Origin: Actinopolymorpha pittospori
GTDB taxonomy: Bacteria; Actinomycetota; Actinomycetes; Propionibacteriales; Actinopolymorphaceae
Direction: 5' to 3'
DNA length: 64,000 nucleotides
NCBI RefSeq assembly: GCF_014873875.1
Contig: NZ_JADBEM010000001.1
Coordinates: 4,030,001 to 4,094,000 of the forward strand
Shown here: positions 7,806-15,784 of the stretch, piece by piece
Numbering within the stretch: position 1 is the stretch's first letter
Layout of the letters: every line of letters begins with the position of its first letter
Made by a program: the position numbers and the translations under genes
Notes under the pieces: generated by a model
What the model was told of the DNA's origin: nothing
Seen by the model: the letters and a program-made list of their open reading frames with translations, nothing else
The model's database searches: none

Positions 7806-8684
7806 TCAGGTGCTCGCGGCGTAGAGCATCTCGCGGACGGCTGGCACGGCTTCGCGGTCGGCACGCCACACCAGCCTCAGGGACAGGTGAGGCGTGTCGA
7901 GGGGGAGCCGCACGAGCGTGCCCCCGGCGAGTTGGTCGCGGACCGCGAACTCGGGAAGGAGCGAGACTCCGATCCCGCGTTCGGCCCAGGCGCTCATGAC
8001 GGGGACGCCGCCGGCACGGACCCGCTCGACCCGCGTCCCCAGCAGCCGTTCGCCGGCGAGCCAGAACGAGCACGCGGGCACGTTGACCAGCAGCTTGTGG
8101 CCGTCGAGGTCCTCGACGGCCAGGGGCGTTCTGCCTGCGAGTGGATGGCCCGGTGCGGCGACCAGAGCGAGTGGGATCGGTTCCAGATCGAGGAAGCGGA
8201 GGGCCGCGGGTGGCAGGCTGAAGCCGAGCTCGCCGAGGTCACCATGGGTGTCGAGGATCAGCGCGGCGTCGAGTTCGTTGCCCGCGACCCGGCGGAGGAG
8301 GGCGTCTCTGGCCGCGTCCGCGCTGACCTCCATCCGCAGGTCGGGTCGGCGTTCGGCGAGTCGATCGAGCACCGCGGGTACGTGGGTGGCCGCGATGGTC
8401 TCCAGCGCGCCGAGGCGCAGTGCCGGCCGGGTCGCGGCGACCTCCTGCCGAGCCTGGTCGGCCTGGTCGAGGAGCCGGTGCGCCCACTCCACCAGGCGAT
8501 CCCCCGCGGCGGTGAGACGCATCCCACGCGGACCGCGCTCGAACAGTTCGACGCTCAAGGACCCTTCGAGTGAGCGGATCTGTTCCGACACCGATGACGG
8601 TGCGAGGTCGAGTGCGAGCGCGGCGTCAGTGACCGTGCGGTGTGTGACCACCGCCACGAACGTGCGTAGGTGGCGTAGCTCCAT
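7806..8684 (-). CDS. LysR-family transcriptional regulator
   Basis: At 292 residues this has the usual LysR length. The N-terminal winged helix-turn-helix (res 1-60) reads MELRHLRTFVAVVTHRTVT, then APSSVSEQIRSLEGSLSVELFER. The C-terminal substrate-binding domain (res ~88-290) would bind an unknown effector. It is divergent from an MFS transporter 137 bases away, the classic arrangement in which a LysR protein controls its neighbour. A palindrome that fits a T-N11-A box lies between them. The effector cannot be read from the sequence. Confidence 0.93.
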   Translation of the reverse strand: MELRHLRTFVAVVTHRTVTDAALALDLAPSSVSEQIRSLEGSLSVELFERGPRGMRLTAAGDRLVEWAHRLLDQADQARQEVAATRPALRLGALETIAATHVPAVLDRLAERRPDLRMEVSADAARDALLRRVAGNELDAALILDTHGDLGELGFSLPPAALRFLDLEPIPLALVAAPGHPLAGRTPLAVEDLDGHKLLVNVPACSFWLAGERLLGTRVERVRAGGVPVMSAWAERGIGVSLLPEFAVRDQLAGGTLVRLPLDTPHLSLRLVWRADREAVPAVREMLYAAST

Positions 8685-8723
8685 CCGACTCCCTTCGACG
8701 ACGGTACGAACCTCGGGTTCGCG

Positions 8724-8738
8724 TTCGGATATTCCGAA
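8724..8738. promoter_or_regulatory. Probable LysR operator (TTCGGA-TAT-TCCGAA)
   Basis: A perfect 6-3-6 palindrome contains the LysR-type T-N11-A pattern (TCGGATATTCCGA). It is 39 bases upstream of the LysR start and 83 upstream of the MFS start. The binding protein is inferred from position. Confidence 0.6.
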
Positions 8739-8821
8739 TCCTGCCGGCGGTCCGGCCGGTGGAGGCCCACGGGGGGCGATCGCAGAGTGGACGGCGTTCC
8801 CGTCCTCTGGAGAAGATCCTC

Positions 8822-10294
8822 ATGACACCTGCTCTCTCCCTCACCGCGTCCGCACCCCTATCCACCCGCGCGCGGACGCGACGGTTCGCCCTGCTGGGAA
8901 TCTCCCTCGGCTACTTCATGGTGCTGTTGGACATGACGGTCCTGTCGGTGGCCGAACCGGACCTGGCCCGGTCGCTCGGTAGCTCGATGGCGGGCCTGCA
9001 GTGGGCCGTCGCCGGGTACACCGTCGTCTTCGGTGCCCTGCTGCTGTCCGCGGGGGCGGTCGCCGACCGGATCGGAGCGCACCGCGCGTTCCGGGCGGGC
9101 ATCGTCACCTTCGGTCTCTGCTCGTTGCTCAGCGCGTTCGCTCCTGAGCTGTTGACGCTTGTCGGGCTGCGAGCACTTCTTGGGGCCGCGGCCGCCGCGT
9201 GCGTTCCCGCCTCGATGGCCATGATCAGCCGGTTGTACCCGGAGCCGGCGCCGCGCGCCCGGGCCCTCGCCGCGTGGGCGGCGACCAGTGGCGCGGCGCT
9301 GGCCGCCGGCCCCGTCATCGGCGGTCTGCTGGTCGACCTCGCGGGCTGGCGGGCGATCTTCGTCGTCAACGTGCCCTTGGCCGTTGTCACACTCGCCTTG
9401 ACGGCCGGCCACGGCGTCCGCGTACCTCGTGGTGATCGGGTGATCGACTGGCCGGCGCAGGTCGCCGCGTGCGTGACCCTGGGGCTCCTGACCGACGCGC
9501 TCATCGCCCTGGGATCCGGATCCATGGCGCACGCCGCCGGGGCGACGGCCGCGGCACTGGCCACCGGTGGCGCGTTCGGTTGGCTGGAAAGACGCGCCAC
9601 CGCACCGGTCCTGGTGCCCGAGGTGCTGCGAGCGCGGGGAATGCCGGCCGTCCTGGGAGCGGGTGCGGCTGTCAACTTCACCATGGCAGCGGCCCTCTTC
9701 GTCCTGCCCCTGCTGTTCCAGCAGACACTGCGTCTGACGCCGATGGAGACGGGCGTGGCCTTCCTGCCGATGACGCTTCCCTTCGCCTTCAACCCGCTCC
9801 TCACCGGCCGACTCGTCGCCCGGGCGGGCCCCAGGTGGCCGATCCTCGCGGGCTTGGCCCTGCTGGCGGTCGGCGGCCTGGTCTTCGCCGTCGCGATCCT
9901 GTCCGGTGCGTCCTATCCGGCGCTGGTCGGCGGGCTGGTGTGCACCGGGTTCGGGGTTTCGCTCGCGCTCCCGGCACTGGTGACCGCGGTCGTCACCTCG
10001 GCGCCGCCCGGCGGGGCGGGAGCCGCGGGCGGCTTGCTCAACGCCGTACGCCAGATCGGCGCGACGATCGGGGTCGCGGCCGTGGGCGCCTTCGCCGCCG
10101 TCGGGAAGGTCGACGGCAGTGGAACCGCCTACGCCCTCCTGGTGTGCGCGGGCGTCTGCGTGGCCGCGGCCGTCGTCGTTGGACGCGCAGGAGTGGACCA
10201 AAGGTCAGGACGTTGGTCCCTATCGCGAGCTGAGTCCGCGGGTGACGATGTCCATGAGGCCTGTGGAGCAAGCGAGGGAGCCCGAGAGGGCTGA
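8822..10294 (+). CDS. MFS drug-efflux transporter (DHA2/EmrB-QacA type)
   Basis: A 490-residue, roughly 14-helix major facilitator exporter. It has the family motif A region (GAVADRIGAHRAFRAGI after the second helix) and motif C-like GPVIGGLLVDLAGWRAIFVVN. DHA2 exporters use the proton gradient to expel drugs or own metabolites. The ATG at 8822 follows GGAGAAGATCCTC; the frame is open to 8759 without a ribosome site. The last ~35 residues (after VVVGRAGVDQRSG) look unlike membrane sequence and may be a variable cytosolic tail. The divergent LysR gene is the probable regulator. Confidence 0.92.
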   Translation: MTPALSLTASAPLSTRARTRRFALLGISLGYFMVLLDMTVLSVAEPDLARSLGSSMAGLQWAVAGYTVVFGALLLSAGAVADRIGAHRAFRAGIVTFGLCSLLSAFAPELLTLVGLRALLGAAAAACVPASMAMISRLYPEPAPRARALAAWAATSGAALAAGPVIGGLLVDLAGWRAIFVVNVPLAVVTLALTAGHGVRVPRGDRVIDWPAQVAACVTLGLLTDALIALGSGSMAHAAGATAAALATGGAFGWLERRATAPVLVPEVLRARGMPAVLGAGAAVNFTMAAALFVLPLLFQQTLRLTPMETGVAFLPMTLPFAFNPLLTGRLVARAGPRWPILAGLALLAVGGLVFAVAILSGASYPALVGGLVCTGFGVSLALPALVTAVVTSAPPGGAGAAGGLLNAVRQIGATIGVAAVGAFAAVGKVDGSGTAYALLVCAGVCVAAAVVVGRAGVDQRSGRWSLSRAESAGDDVHEACGASEGAREG

Positions 10295-10784
10295 GAGGCC
10301 GAGGATCGAGAGATCCAAGGCGACCTCAATTACCTGATCCAGGCAATACTGGCGAAGGGAAATTGTTCTACAGGTCCCTTTGTATGTGCGGGTCCCGCGC
10401 GCGGCCGGCGCTTCCGATTGTCGGTTCTCGGCTCGGGGCGGGCGCGCGGTTGACCCGCTCGTCGATTCTCGGGCGAGCGTGGCCTCACGCCAACGAATCG
10501 TTGACAGGTTCAGCTGGCCTGGCGTGAACCCTCACCGCGCCCTCGCTCCTTGTCGCCCTTGCCGACGATGTCCGTCGAAACCCGCGCTGTCCGTCATGTG
10601 CGCGGCGGCCTCGGATCGACGCTCGCGTTCATGCGATGTGGCGGTGAACTCACATGGGTGCGCCGAAGGGTCGAAAGTTCGGATGGTGCTGCGTAGCGTT
10701 ATTCGGAGAAGAGACACTCCCGCGGCGGTCGGTCCGCGGCGTCGATGCCGGCCCCAGCGCGATCGTGGAAGAAGGCGCGAGCAC
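10295..10784. other. Intergenic region between the MFS gene and gas vesicle cluster 2
   Basis: 490 bases without a convincing gene. It holds a hairpin near the MFS end, and at 10501 a TTGACA that matches a -35 consensus but has no -10 at the right distance. That TTGACA runs directly into an inverted repeat GGTTCA-N12-TGAACC (10507-10530), which may be an operator. The gvpO2 frame stays open through most of the stretch, but its codons there do not resemble GvpO. Confidence 0.45.
10355..10380 (+). terminator. Possible terminator of the MFS gene
   Basis: AAGGGA (10355-10360) pairs with TCCCTT (10375-10380) across a 14-base loop, 60 bases after the MFS stop. The stem is short, so the call is tentative. 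Confidence 0.3.
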
Positions 10785-11117
10785 ATGGCCGACGGACGTA
10801 GGCAGGGCGGCGACAACGCGCCCCATCGGTCCCGGCGGCCCGAGCGGTCCAGGACGGCCGAGACGGATCCGATGACGGCCACGCGTACGGCGATGAAGCA
10901 GTTGTCGGTGCTGACGAGTTGCCCGGCCGAGGGAGTGTCACGCCTGGAGCGGAACGAGGACGGCTGGCTGATCCAGGTCGAGGTCCTCGAGCTGGAACGG
11001 ATTCCTGACACGACCAGCATCCTGGCGAGCTACGAGACGCATACGGACGATGCCGGCAATATCACCTCCTATCACCGGCAACGGAGGTACGCGCGGAATC
11101 AGGCAGGTGACCTGTGA
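10785..11117 (+). CDS. gvpO: Gas vesicle protein GvpO (cluster 2)
   Basis: A 110-residue GvpO. The basic, disordered N-terminus (res 1-30) precedes the GvpO domain, with NEDGWLIQVEVLELERIPDT and a YHRQRRYAR ending parallel to cluster 1. The ATG at 10785 has a GAAGGCG site 7 bases upstream; a second ATG at 10872 (MTATRTAMKQL) would also keep the whole domain and cannot be excluded. The GTG start of gvpJ overlaps its stop. It opens the second gas vesicle cluster. Confidence 0.85.
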   Translation: MADGRRQGGDNAPHRSRRPERSRTAETDPMTATRTAMKQLSVLTSCPAEGVSRLERNEDGWLIQVEVLELERIPDTTSILASYETHTDDAGNITSYHRQRRYARNQAGDL

Positions 11118-11539
11118 CAGCGAGGCCTGAGTACCGGACGACGGGTATGACACCAGTGTCCCGGTCGACGGATTCGCTCGCCGACATTCTGGAGCGGGTG
11201 CTCGACAAGGGTGTGGTCATCGCCGGGGACATCATGGTGAACATCCTCGACATCGAGCTTCTCACCCTCAAGGTGCGCCTGCTCATCGCCTCTGTCGACA
11301 CCGCGCGCGACATGGGCATCGACTGGTGGACGTCTGATCCGTTCCTGACCGGAAACCGCCAGTCGCAAGGCCAGTTGGAAGCAGAGAACCGCGAACTGAA
11401 GGAACGGATCGAGCAGTTGGAACAGCGCATGCAGGCGGCGGGTCTCCCCGCCGGCTCAGACGAACACACGCAGATCGACGCGCCACCCGGCGACCGGGTG
11501 CGGAGTCATGAGCGTGAGCGGAGCGGGACGCGGCGATGA
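11114..11539 (+). CDS. gvpJ: Gas vesicle minor structural protein GvpJ (cluster 2)
   Basis: 141 residues of the GvpJ type. The GvpA-like core is DSLADILERVLDKGVVIAGD, then IELLTLKVRLLIASVDTARD. The GvpJ signature MGIDWWTSDPFL follows, and then a coiled-coil tail (LEAENRELKERIEQLEQRM). The GTG at 11114 overlaps the gvpO stop; ATG 11147 is an alternative start that keeps the whole domain. It overlaps gvpL by 4 bases. It is clearly paralogous to the cluster 1 gvpJ, with the tail diverged more than the core. Confidence 0.92.
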   Translation: MTARPEYRTTGMTPVSRSTDSLADILERVLDKGVVIAGDIMVNILDIELLTLKVRLLIASVDTARDMGIDWWTSDPFLTGNRQSQGQLEAENRELKERIEQLEQRMQAAGLPAGSDEHTQIDAPPGDRVRSHERERSGTRR

Positions 11540-12786
11540 CGGGCGAGACGTCGGATCTGATCGCGGGCCGTCCCACGTCGGACGAGGTCGCCGTACTGGT
11601 CGCGGAGGCCGACGCGCAGGCCCGCTCACTGGTGCGTGACGAGTTGGTCGAGGAGTTCGCGGAGCGCTACCGGAAGATGGTCGCCGAGCGTCTCGCCGCC
11701 GAGGAAGAAGGTGAGCGAAGCATCCGTCCCGGTGGGGAGGGCCCGACGGCCGGGTCGTCGAGCACGACGGAGTCGGCACTGCGGTCGTCCACCACACCCT
11801 CGAATGCCACACCGTCGTCCACCACGCCGTCGTCCACTACTCCGTCGGCCGAGAGGCCGTCGACGGCGGTGCCCGAGCCCCGGCCGAGCGACAACGCGGC
11901 GCACACCGAGACGGCGTGGTACGTGTACGCGGTCGTCCGGGCGTCGGACTGGGAGCGTGCGGGCGCGAAAGCCCCGATTGGCTTGGAGGGACGCCCGATC
12001 GAGGTGGTGCCGGCCGACGACCTGGCGGTGGCCACCGCGGAGGTCCCGGTCGCCGGGTTCCGCACCAGCGGCGACGAACCCGACCTGAGCGCGGACGGTT
12101 GGTTGCGGGAGGCCGTCCAGGCGCATGAGCGAGTGGTCGAGCGCCTCTGCGCCGCCGGGACCACGCTGCCGTTCCGGTTCGGAGCGCTCTACCCCAGCCG
12201 CGGGGACGCCCGCACGATCGTGGTGACGCACGCGCGCGAACTGCGCGCCGAGTTGGACCGGTTGGACGCGGCCGCGGAGTGGGGTGTCAAGGGGCGCGTG
12301 ACAGAAGCGGAGCCCGAGCGGGAGCGGGAGGAAACTCGGCCGGGAGAGGCCGGCGGCGGTACGAGTTGGATGCTGCGGCGGCGTGAGGAGGCCGCCGCGC
12401 GTGAGGAGGCTCGCGAGCTGAACGCGCGGATGGCGAAGGCGTTGGACGACAGTCTGTCCCTGCACGCACGGGAGTCGTTGGTGCGGGCGGCGTCGCGTCC
12501 GGAGGACCCGGCGGGGTTGGTGTTCGACGCGGTCTACCTCGTCCCGCATGCCGCCGAGGACGACTTCGACGCCGCGCTGCAGGCCGTGGCCGAGCGGTAC
12601 GCCGGGGCGGGACTGCGGCTGGAGGTGAGCGGACCGTGGCCGCCGTACCACTTCGTCCAGCTTCCCGAGCAGCCTGGCCCGGTGGCAGATCCGGTGGCGG
12701 ATCCGGTGGCCCGTGGCCACGAGACCGTGCGGCCGGCGACGTCGTCGTTGCGGACCGGTGAGGCACGTGAGGGAGCGCGGTCATGA
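11536..12786 (+). CDS. gvpL: Gas vesicle assembly protein GvpL with long N-terminal extension (cluster 2)
   Basis: 416 residues against 269 for the cluster 1 paralogue. The GvpF/L domain starts at about residue 128 (TAWYVYAVVRAS) and ends with GPWPPYHFVQL near 378. Ahead of it lie a charged helical segment (res ~14-62, RSLVRDELVEEFAERYRKMV) and a Ser/Thr/Pro linker (res ~75-105) with repeated TTPS units. A second non-conserved tail has PVADPVADPVA repeats. The ATG at 11536 overlaps the gvpJ stop, so the extension is in the operon register and very likely translated. The extension matches no domain I recognise; it could be a docking helix or the remains of a fused small gene. Confidence 0.87.
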   Translation: MTGETSDLIAGRPTSDEVAVLVAEADAQARSLVRDELVEEFAERYRKMVAERLAAEEEGERSIRPGGEGPTAGSSSTTESALRSSTTPSNATPSSTTPSSTTPSAERPSTAVPEPRPSDNAAHTETAWYVYAVVRASDWERAGAKAPIGLEGRPIEVVPADDLAVATAEVPVAGFRTSGDEPDLSADGWLREAVQAHERVVERLCAAGTTLPFRFGALYPSRGDARTIVVTHARELRAELDRLDAAAEWGVKGRVTEAEPEREREETRPGEAGGGTSWMLRRREEAAAREEARELNARMAKALDDSLSLHARESLVRAASRPEDPAGLVFDAVYLVPHAAEDDFDAALQAVAERYAGAGLRLEVSGPWPPYHFVQLPEQPGPVADPVADPVARGHETVRPATSSLRTGEAREGARS

Positions 12787-13538
12787 GCGAACGACGCCTC
12801 GCCCTCGACGATGGTTCGTTGGTCGACGTGCTGGACCGGTTGCTCGACGTCGGTGCCTACGTCGACGGTACGGTGCTGCTCACGCTGGCCGACGTCGATC
12901 TCGTCCGGCTCGACCTGCGGCTGTTGCTCGCCTCCGTGGACACGCTCCAGCGTGGAGCCACGCCCGTACCCGATCCGGATGCCGATGGCGGCGCATCCGT
13001 GCGGCCGGGCTCACCGGCCAAGGGGCGGACGCGGGTCGGCGGGAGCACGGCGTCCGACTGGGGCGTACCGGCCAACGAAAGCGCACTGGCCGACAGGAGC
13101 ACCCCGTCCAACAGGAGCACACCGTCCAACAGGAGCACACCGTCCAACGGGAGCACCCCGGCGACCGCGGGCCCGCGGGACGGAGGGGCCAAGCCCGGCA
13201 CCTCCTCGATGTCATCGGTACGCGCACCTCGGGTCCGAGCCGCGGAGGACCTCCCGAGCGCCGACAGCGAAGGTAAGGACCGGGAGGCTGGAATCGCCGG
13301 CCTGGTCGTCGTCCTGGTCGACATCGTCCGGCAGTTGCTCGAGCGGCAGGCGCTTCGGCGCATGAACGCGGGAATGCTGACCGACGAGCAGGTCGAGCGA
13401 CTCGGACAGGCCCTGATGGGACTGGAACGCCAGGTCGCGGAGCTCACCGACTTCGTGCGGAGCCACCGTCGTCGTGAGCCTTCTGTTCCTTGCCTGGCAC
13501 GGTTTTCCGGCCCCGAAGGACAACACTCACACAGCTAG
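12783..13538 (+). CDS. GvpS-GvpK fusion protein (cluster 2)
   Basis: This 251-residue protein joins two gas vesicle proteins that are separate in cluster 1. Residues ~8-54 are GvpS-like: SLVDVLDRLLDVGAYVDGT, then LADVDLVRLDLRLLLASVDT. Residues ~165-235 are GvpK: IAGLVVVLVDIVRQLLERQA, then LRRMNAGMLTDEQVERLGQA. The ~110-residue linker is low complexity and contains four 6-residue units of the STPSNR type. The usual GvpK ending (LPIDVDQLLG in cluster 1) is replaced by an unrelated tail. The ATG at 12783 overlaps the gvpL stop. The fusion implies that the minor GvpA-like protein and GvpK work next to each other during assembly. Confidence 0.9.
   Translation: MSERRLALDDGSLVDVLDRLLDVGAYVDGTVLLTLADVDLVRLDLRLLLASVDTLQRGATPVPDPDADGGASVRPGSPAKGRTRVGGSTASDWGVPANESALADRSTPSNRSTPSNRSTPSNGSTPATAGPRDGGAKPGTSSMSSVRAPRVRAAEDLPSADSEGKDREAGIAGLVVVLVDIVRQLLERQALRRMNAGMLTDEQVERLGQALMGLERQVAELTDFVRSHRRREPSVPCLARFSGPEGQHSHS
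13092..13163. repeat. Four 18-bp tandem repeats in the GvpS-GvpK linker
   Basis: The units are 13092-13109, 13110-13127, 13128-13145 and 13146-13163; the second and third are identical, and the outer two differ at few bases. Each codes for a six-residue unit of the NRSTPS type. The copy number is likely to vary between strains. Confidence 0.85.
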
Positions 13539-13565
13539 GACAACAGGCGGGAAGAAGAGCCGACG

Positions 13566-13994
13566 ATGACAGTCACTCCATACCAGGGCGGGGGCGGGGT
13601 CGCACCGCGCTCGCATTCGAGCAGTCTGTACGACGTCCTCGAACTCATCCTCGACAAGGGGCTCGTCATCGATGCCTACATCCGCGTGTCCCTGGTCGGG
13701 ATCGAGTTGCTCACGATCGACATCCGGATCGTCATCGCGAGCGTGGACACCTACCTTCGCTTCGCTGAGGCCGTGAACCGCGTCGATCTCACCCAGAGCA
13801 GGGAGTCCCGGACGCTTCCGGAACTCGTCGGCGACCTGCAGGAGCAGGGAGCCGGTGGCAAGGTGAAGGGTGCGCTGAGCGGCGTCGGGGAGACCTTCAG
13901 CGACGCGTTCCAACGCGGACTCGCCGGCGGTGGGCGTGAGTCGGAGCCGGAGGGCGAGGACCGGGTCCCGCGGCCGCGCGGGCGTTCGCGCTGA
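13566..13994 (+). CDS. gvpA: Gas vesicle structural protein GvpA (cluster 2)
   Basis: The second main shell protein, 142 residues. The core is SLYDVLELILDKGLVIDAYI, IELLTIDIRIVIASVDTYLR and FAEAVNRVDL. The tail is shorter than in cluster 1 and ends ESEPEGEDRVPRPRGRSR, without the long Asp run. It begins 27 bases after the fusion gene with its own AGAAGAGCC site, so it may be translated at a higher rate than its coupled neighbours. Two different GvpA proteins in one cell could make mixed or alternative vesicles. Confidence 0.93.
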   Translation: MTVTPYQGGGGVAPRSHSSSLYDVLELILDKGLVIDAYIRVSLVGIELLTIDIRIVIASVDTYLRFAEAVNRVDLTQSRESRTLPELVGDLQEQGAGGKVKGALSGVGETFSDAFQRGLAGGGRESEPEGEDRVPRPRGRSR

Positions 13995-14009
13995 GTGGGG
14001 AGGAGCACG

Positions 14010-14840
14010 ATGGCGAGGCCGACGGAATCGAGCCGTACGCAGAGGGACGTCCCGACGCAGCGTGCCCAGGAGCCCTCCGCGTCGGAGTCAGGAACGGAGG
14101 AGCAGGCCGCGCAGGCATCCCTGGCCACCTACGTCTACGGCATCGTGAGCGCAGACCACCCGTGTGTGTTGGAGAATCTCGACGGAGTAGGTGAGCCGGC
14201 GAGCGCGCTACGTCGGCTTGACGCCGAGGGTGTGAGCGCGGTCGTGAGCGACGCGCCGCCCGGGCTGCGCGCGAAGCGCCGTGACGTACTCGCGCACCAG
14301 CACGTCCTGGAGGAGTTGGGCCGGCAGGGCACGGTGCTGCCGATGCGGTTCGGGGTCGTCGCCCGGGACGAGGACAGCCTGCGGCAGGAGTTGGTCGAGG
14401 ACAACGATGCGCATCTTGCCGTGCTCGCCGACCTCGCGGGGCGGGCGGAGTTCAACGTCAAGGTGTTCTGCGACGAGGAGATGCTCATCCGCGAGGCGGC
14501 TCTGAACGATCCGAGCGTGCAGCGGCTGCGCGAGCACAGCGACACCATCGACGAACGTATCCAGTTGGGCGAGGCGGTCGCCGCCGCGATCGAGGCCCGC
14601 GAGTTGGCGATCGAACAGGGCGTGCTCGAAACGCTCGCTCCGCGTTCGACGCGACACGTGCGTGGCCCGCAGGTGAAGGGTGCAGCCGTCAACGCGAGCT
14701 TTCTCCTCGACAGCGACGACGCGGAGGAGTTCGTCGCCGCGGTGGAGGAACTCGGCGCCGCCCTGGGCGAGGAGATCCGGATCCAGCGGACCGGGCCGCT
14801 GCCGCCGTACAGCTTCGTGTCGGTCCGAGAGGAGGAATGA
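14010..14840 (+). CDS. gvpF: Gas vesicle assembly protein GvpF (cluster 2)
   Basis: 276 residues. A polar N-terminal extension (res 1-35) precedes the GvpF domain, which starts ATYVYGIVSADHPCVLENLD. It continues with GTVLPMRFGVVARDEDSLRQ near 110 and ends TGPLPPYSFVSV. The ATG at 14010 has GGGGAGGAG upstream; GTG 13995 is open but less likely. The stop overlaps the gvpG ATG (ATGA). The role is GvpA-binding assembly factor by family knowledge. Confidence 0.9.
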   Translation: MARPTESSRTQRDVPTQRAQEPSASESGTEEQAAQASLATYVYGIVSADHPCVLENLDGVGEPASALRRLDAEGVSAVVSDAPPGLRAKRRDVLAHQHVLEELGRQGTVLPMRFGVVARDEDSLRQELVEDNDAHLAVLADLAGRAEFNVKVFCDEEMLIREAALNDPSVQRLREHSDTIDERIQLGEAVAAAIEARELAIEQGVLETLAPRSTRHVRGPQVKGAAVNASFLLDSDDAEEFVAAVEELGAALGEEIRIQRTGPLPPYSFVSVREEE

Positions 14841-15094
14841 GAGTCGTGGGACTGGTATCGGGACTGCTCACACTGCCGCTGGCCCCCGCACGTGGGGTCG
14901 GCTGGCTCGCCGAGCACGTGGTCGAGGTCGGCGAGCGGGAGTACTACGACCCAGCCCGGATCCGGGCGGAGCTTCAAGCGTTGGCTCGCGCACTGGAAGA
15001 AGGCGAGATCACCCCGGAAGAGTTCGACGCCGAAGAGGACAAGCTCCTCGACCGGCTCGAGGAAGCCCAGTGGCGCGTGAGCGTGACCGGGTAG
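14837..15094 (+). CDS. gvpG: Gas vesicle protein GvpG (cluster 2 only)
   Basis: An 85-residue GvpG with the typical hydrophobic start GLVSGLLTLPLAPARGVGWL, then EHVVEVGEREYYDPARIRAE and the helical end ITPEEFDAEEDKLLDRLEEA. GvpG is a short helical accessory protein found beside GvpF/L in most gas vesicle clusters and thought to act in assembly. It overlaps gvpF by 4 bases and is followed by gvpY 22 bases later. Cluster 1 has no counterpart, so this copy may serve both clusters. Confidence 0.92.
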   Translation: MRVVGLVSGLLTLPLAPARGVGWLAEHVVEVGEREYYDPARIRAELQALARALEEGEITPEEFDAEEDKLLDRLEEAQWRVSVTG

Positions 15095-15116
15095 GTGTTT
15101 GAGAAGAGGGGGGCAC

Positions 15117-15719
15117 ATGAACGACTCGACGAAGATCGCTCTGGCGGTGCTGGGAGGTTATGCCCTCGGCCGGCGGAAGAAGGCCAAGATGGCGCTCCTG
15201 TTGGGCTCGGCGCTCGTCGGTAAGCGCCTCGACATGCGCGCCCTCGGCAAGGAAGTGGTCGGCCGGCTGGCCGAGTCGCCCGAGGTCGGCCGGATCGTCG
15301 GCGACGTGCGCGGCGAAATGGTGTCGACCGGCCGGGCCGCGGCGATGGCCGTTCTCAGCCGGCCGTTGGAGAACCTCGCCGACCGGCTGGAGGAACGCAC
15401 CTCGGGGCTGACCGGCGCTCCGTCGAAGGGCCGGCGCGAAGACGAGGACGAGGAAGACGAGTACGAGGAGCGAGCCGAGGACCAGGAGGAAGAAGAAGAG
15501 CCGGAGCGCGGACGGGCCGAGGACCAGGAAGAGGACGAGGAAGAAGAGCAGCCCCGGCGTCGGTCCCGGGCCGCCGCTGACCGGGACCGGGGAGACGACT
15601 CTGACCGGCGTCGAGCAGCACCGGCGCGCGGACGCCGTTCCGCACCGCCGCGCCAGCGGGAGCGTGACGAGTCCCGTACGCCCTCGAGCACCGGGCGGCG
15701 TGGCGCCAGCCGGGGCTGA
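15117..15719 (+). CDS. gvpY: Gas vesicle cluster protein GvpY-like, charged tail (cluster 2)
   Basis: 200 residues. The head (res 1-100) resembles the cluster 1 paralogue: KIALAVLGGYALGRRKKAKM, then GRAAAMAVLSRPLENLADRL. Residues ~106-148 are Glu-rich with repeated AEDQEE units, and the rest is Arg-rich. The Gly-rich hydrophobic head could insert in or lie on a surface. The ATG at 15117 follows AAGAGGGGGGC; the frame is open to a TTG at 15099. The function is unknown. The same layout with Asp replaced by Glu in the tail is notable. Confidence 0.75.
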   Translation: MNDSTKIALAVLGGYALGRRKKAKMALLLGSALVGKRLDMRALGKEVVGRLAESPEVGRIVGDVRGEMVSTGRAAAMAVLSRPLENLADRLEERTSGLTGAPSKGRREDEDEEDEYEERAEDQEEEEEPERGRAEDQEEDEEEEQPRRRSRAAADRDRGDDSDRRRAAPARGRRSAPPRQRERDESRTPSSTGRRGASRG

Positions 15720-15784
15720 CTCGGCCCTGGCCGACGACTGAGATCGACGCGGCGATCGCCACAACTGGACAAGGGGGGAACGAC

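Noticed and set aside
10380..10784. N-terminal extension of gvpO2
   Set aside because: The frame is open, but the codons do not resemble GvpO and the stretch contains promoter-like sequence.
13092..13163. Four regular 18-base repeats considered as CRISPR
   Set aside because: The units are adjacent without spacers and lie inside a coding linker.
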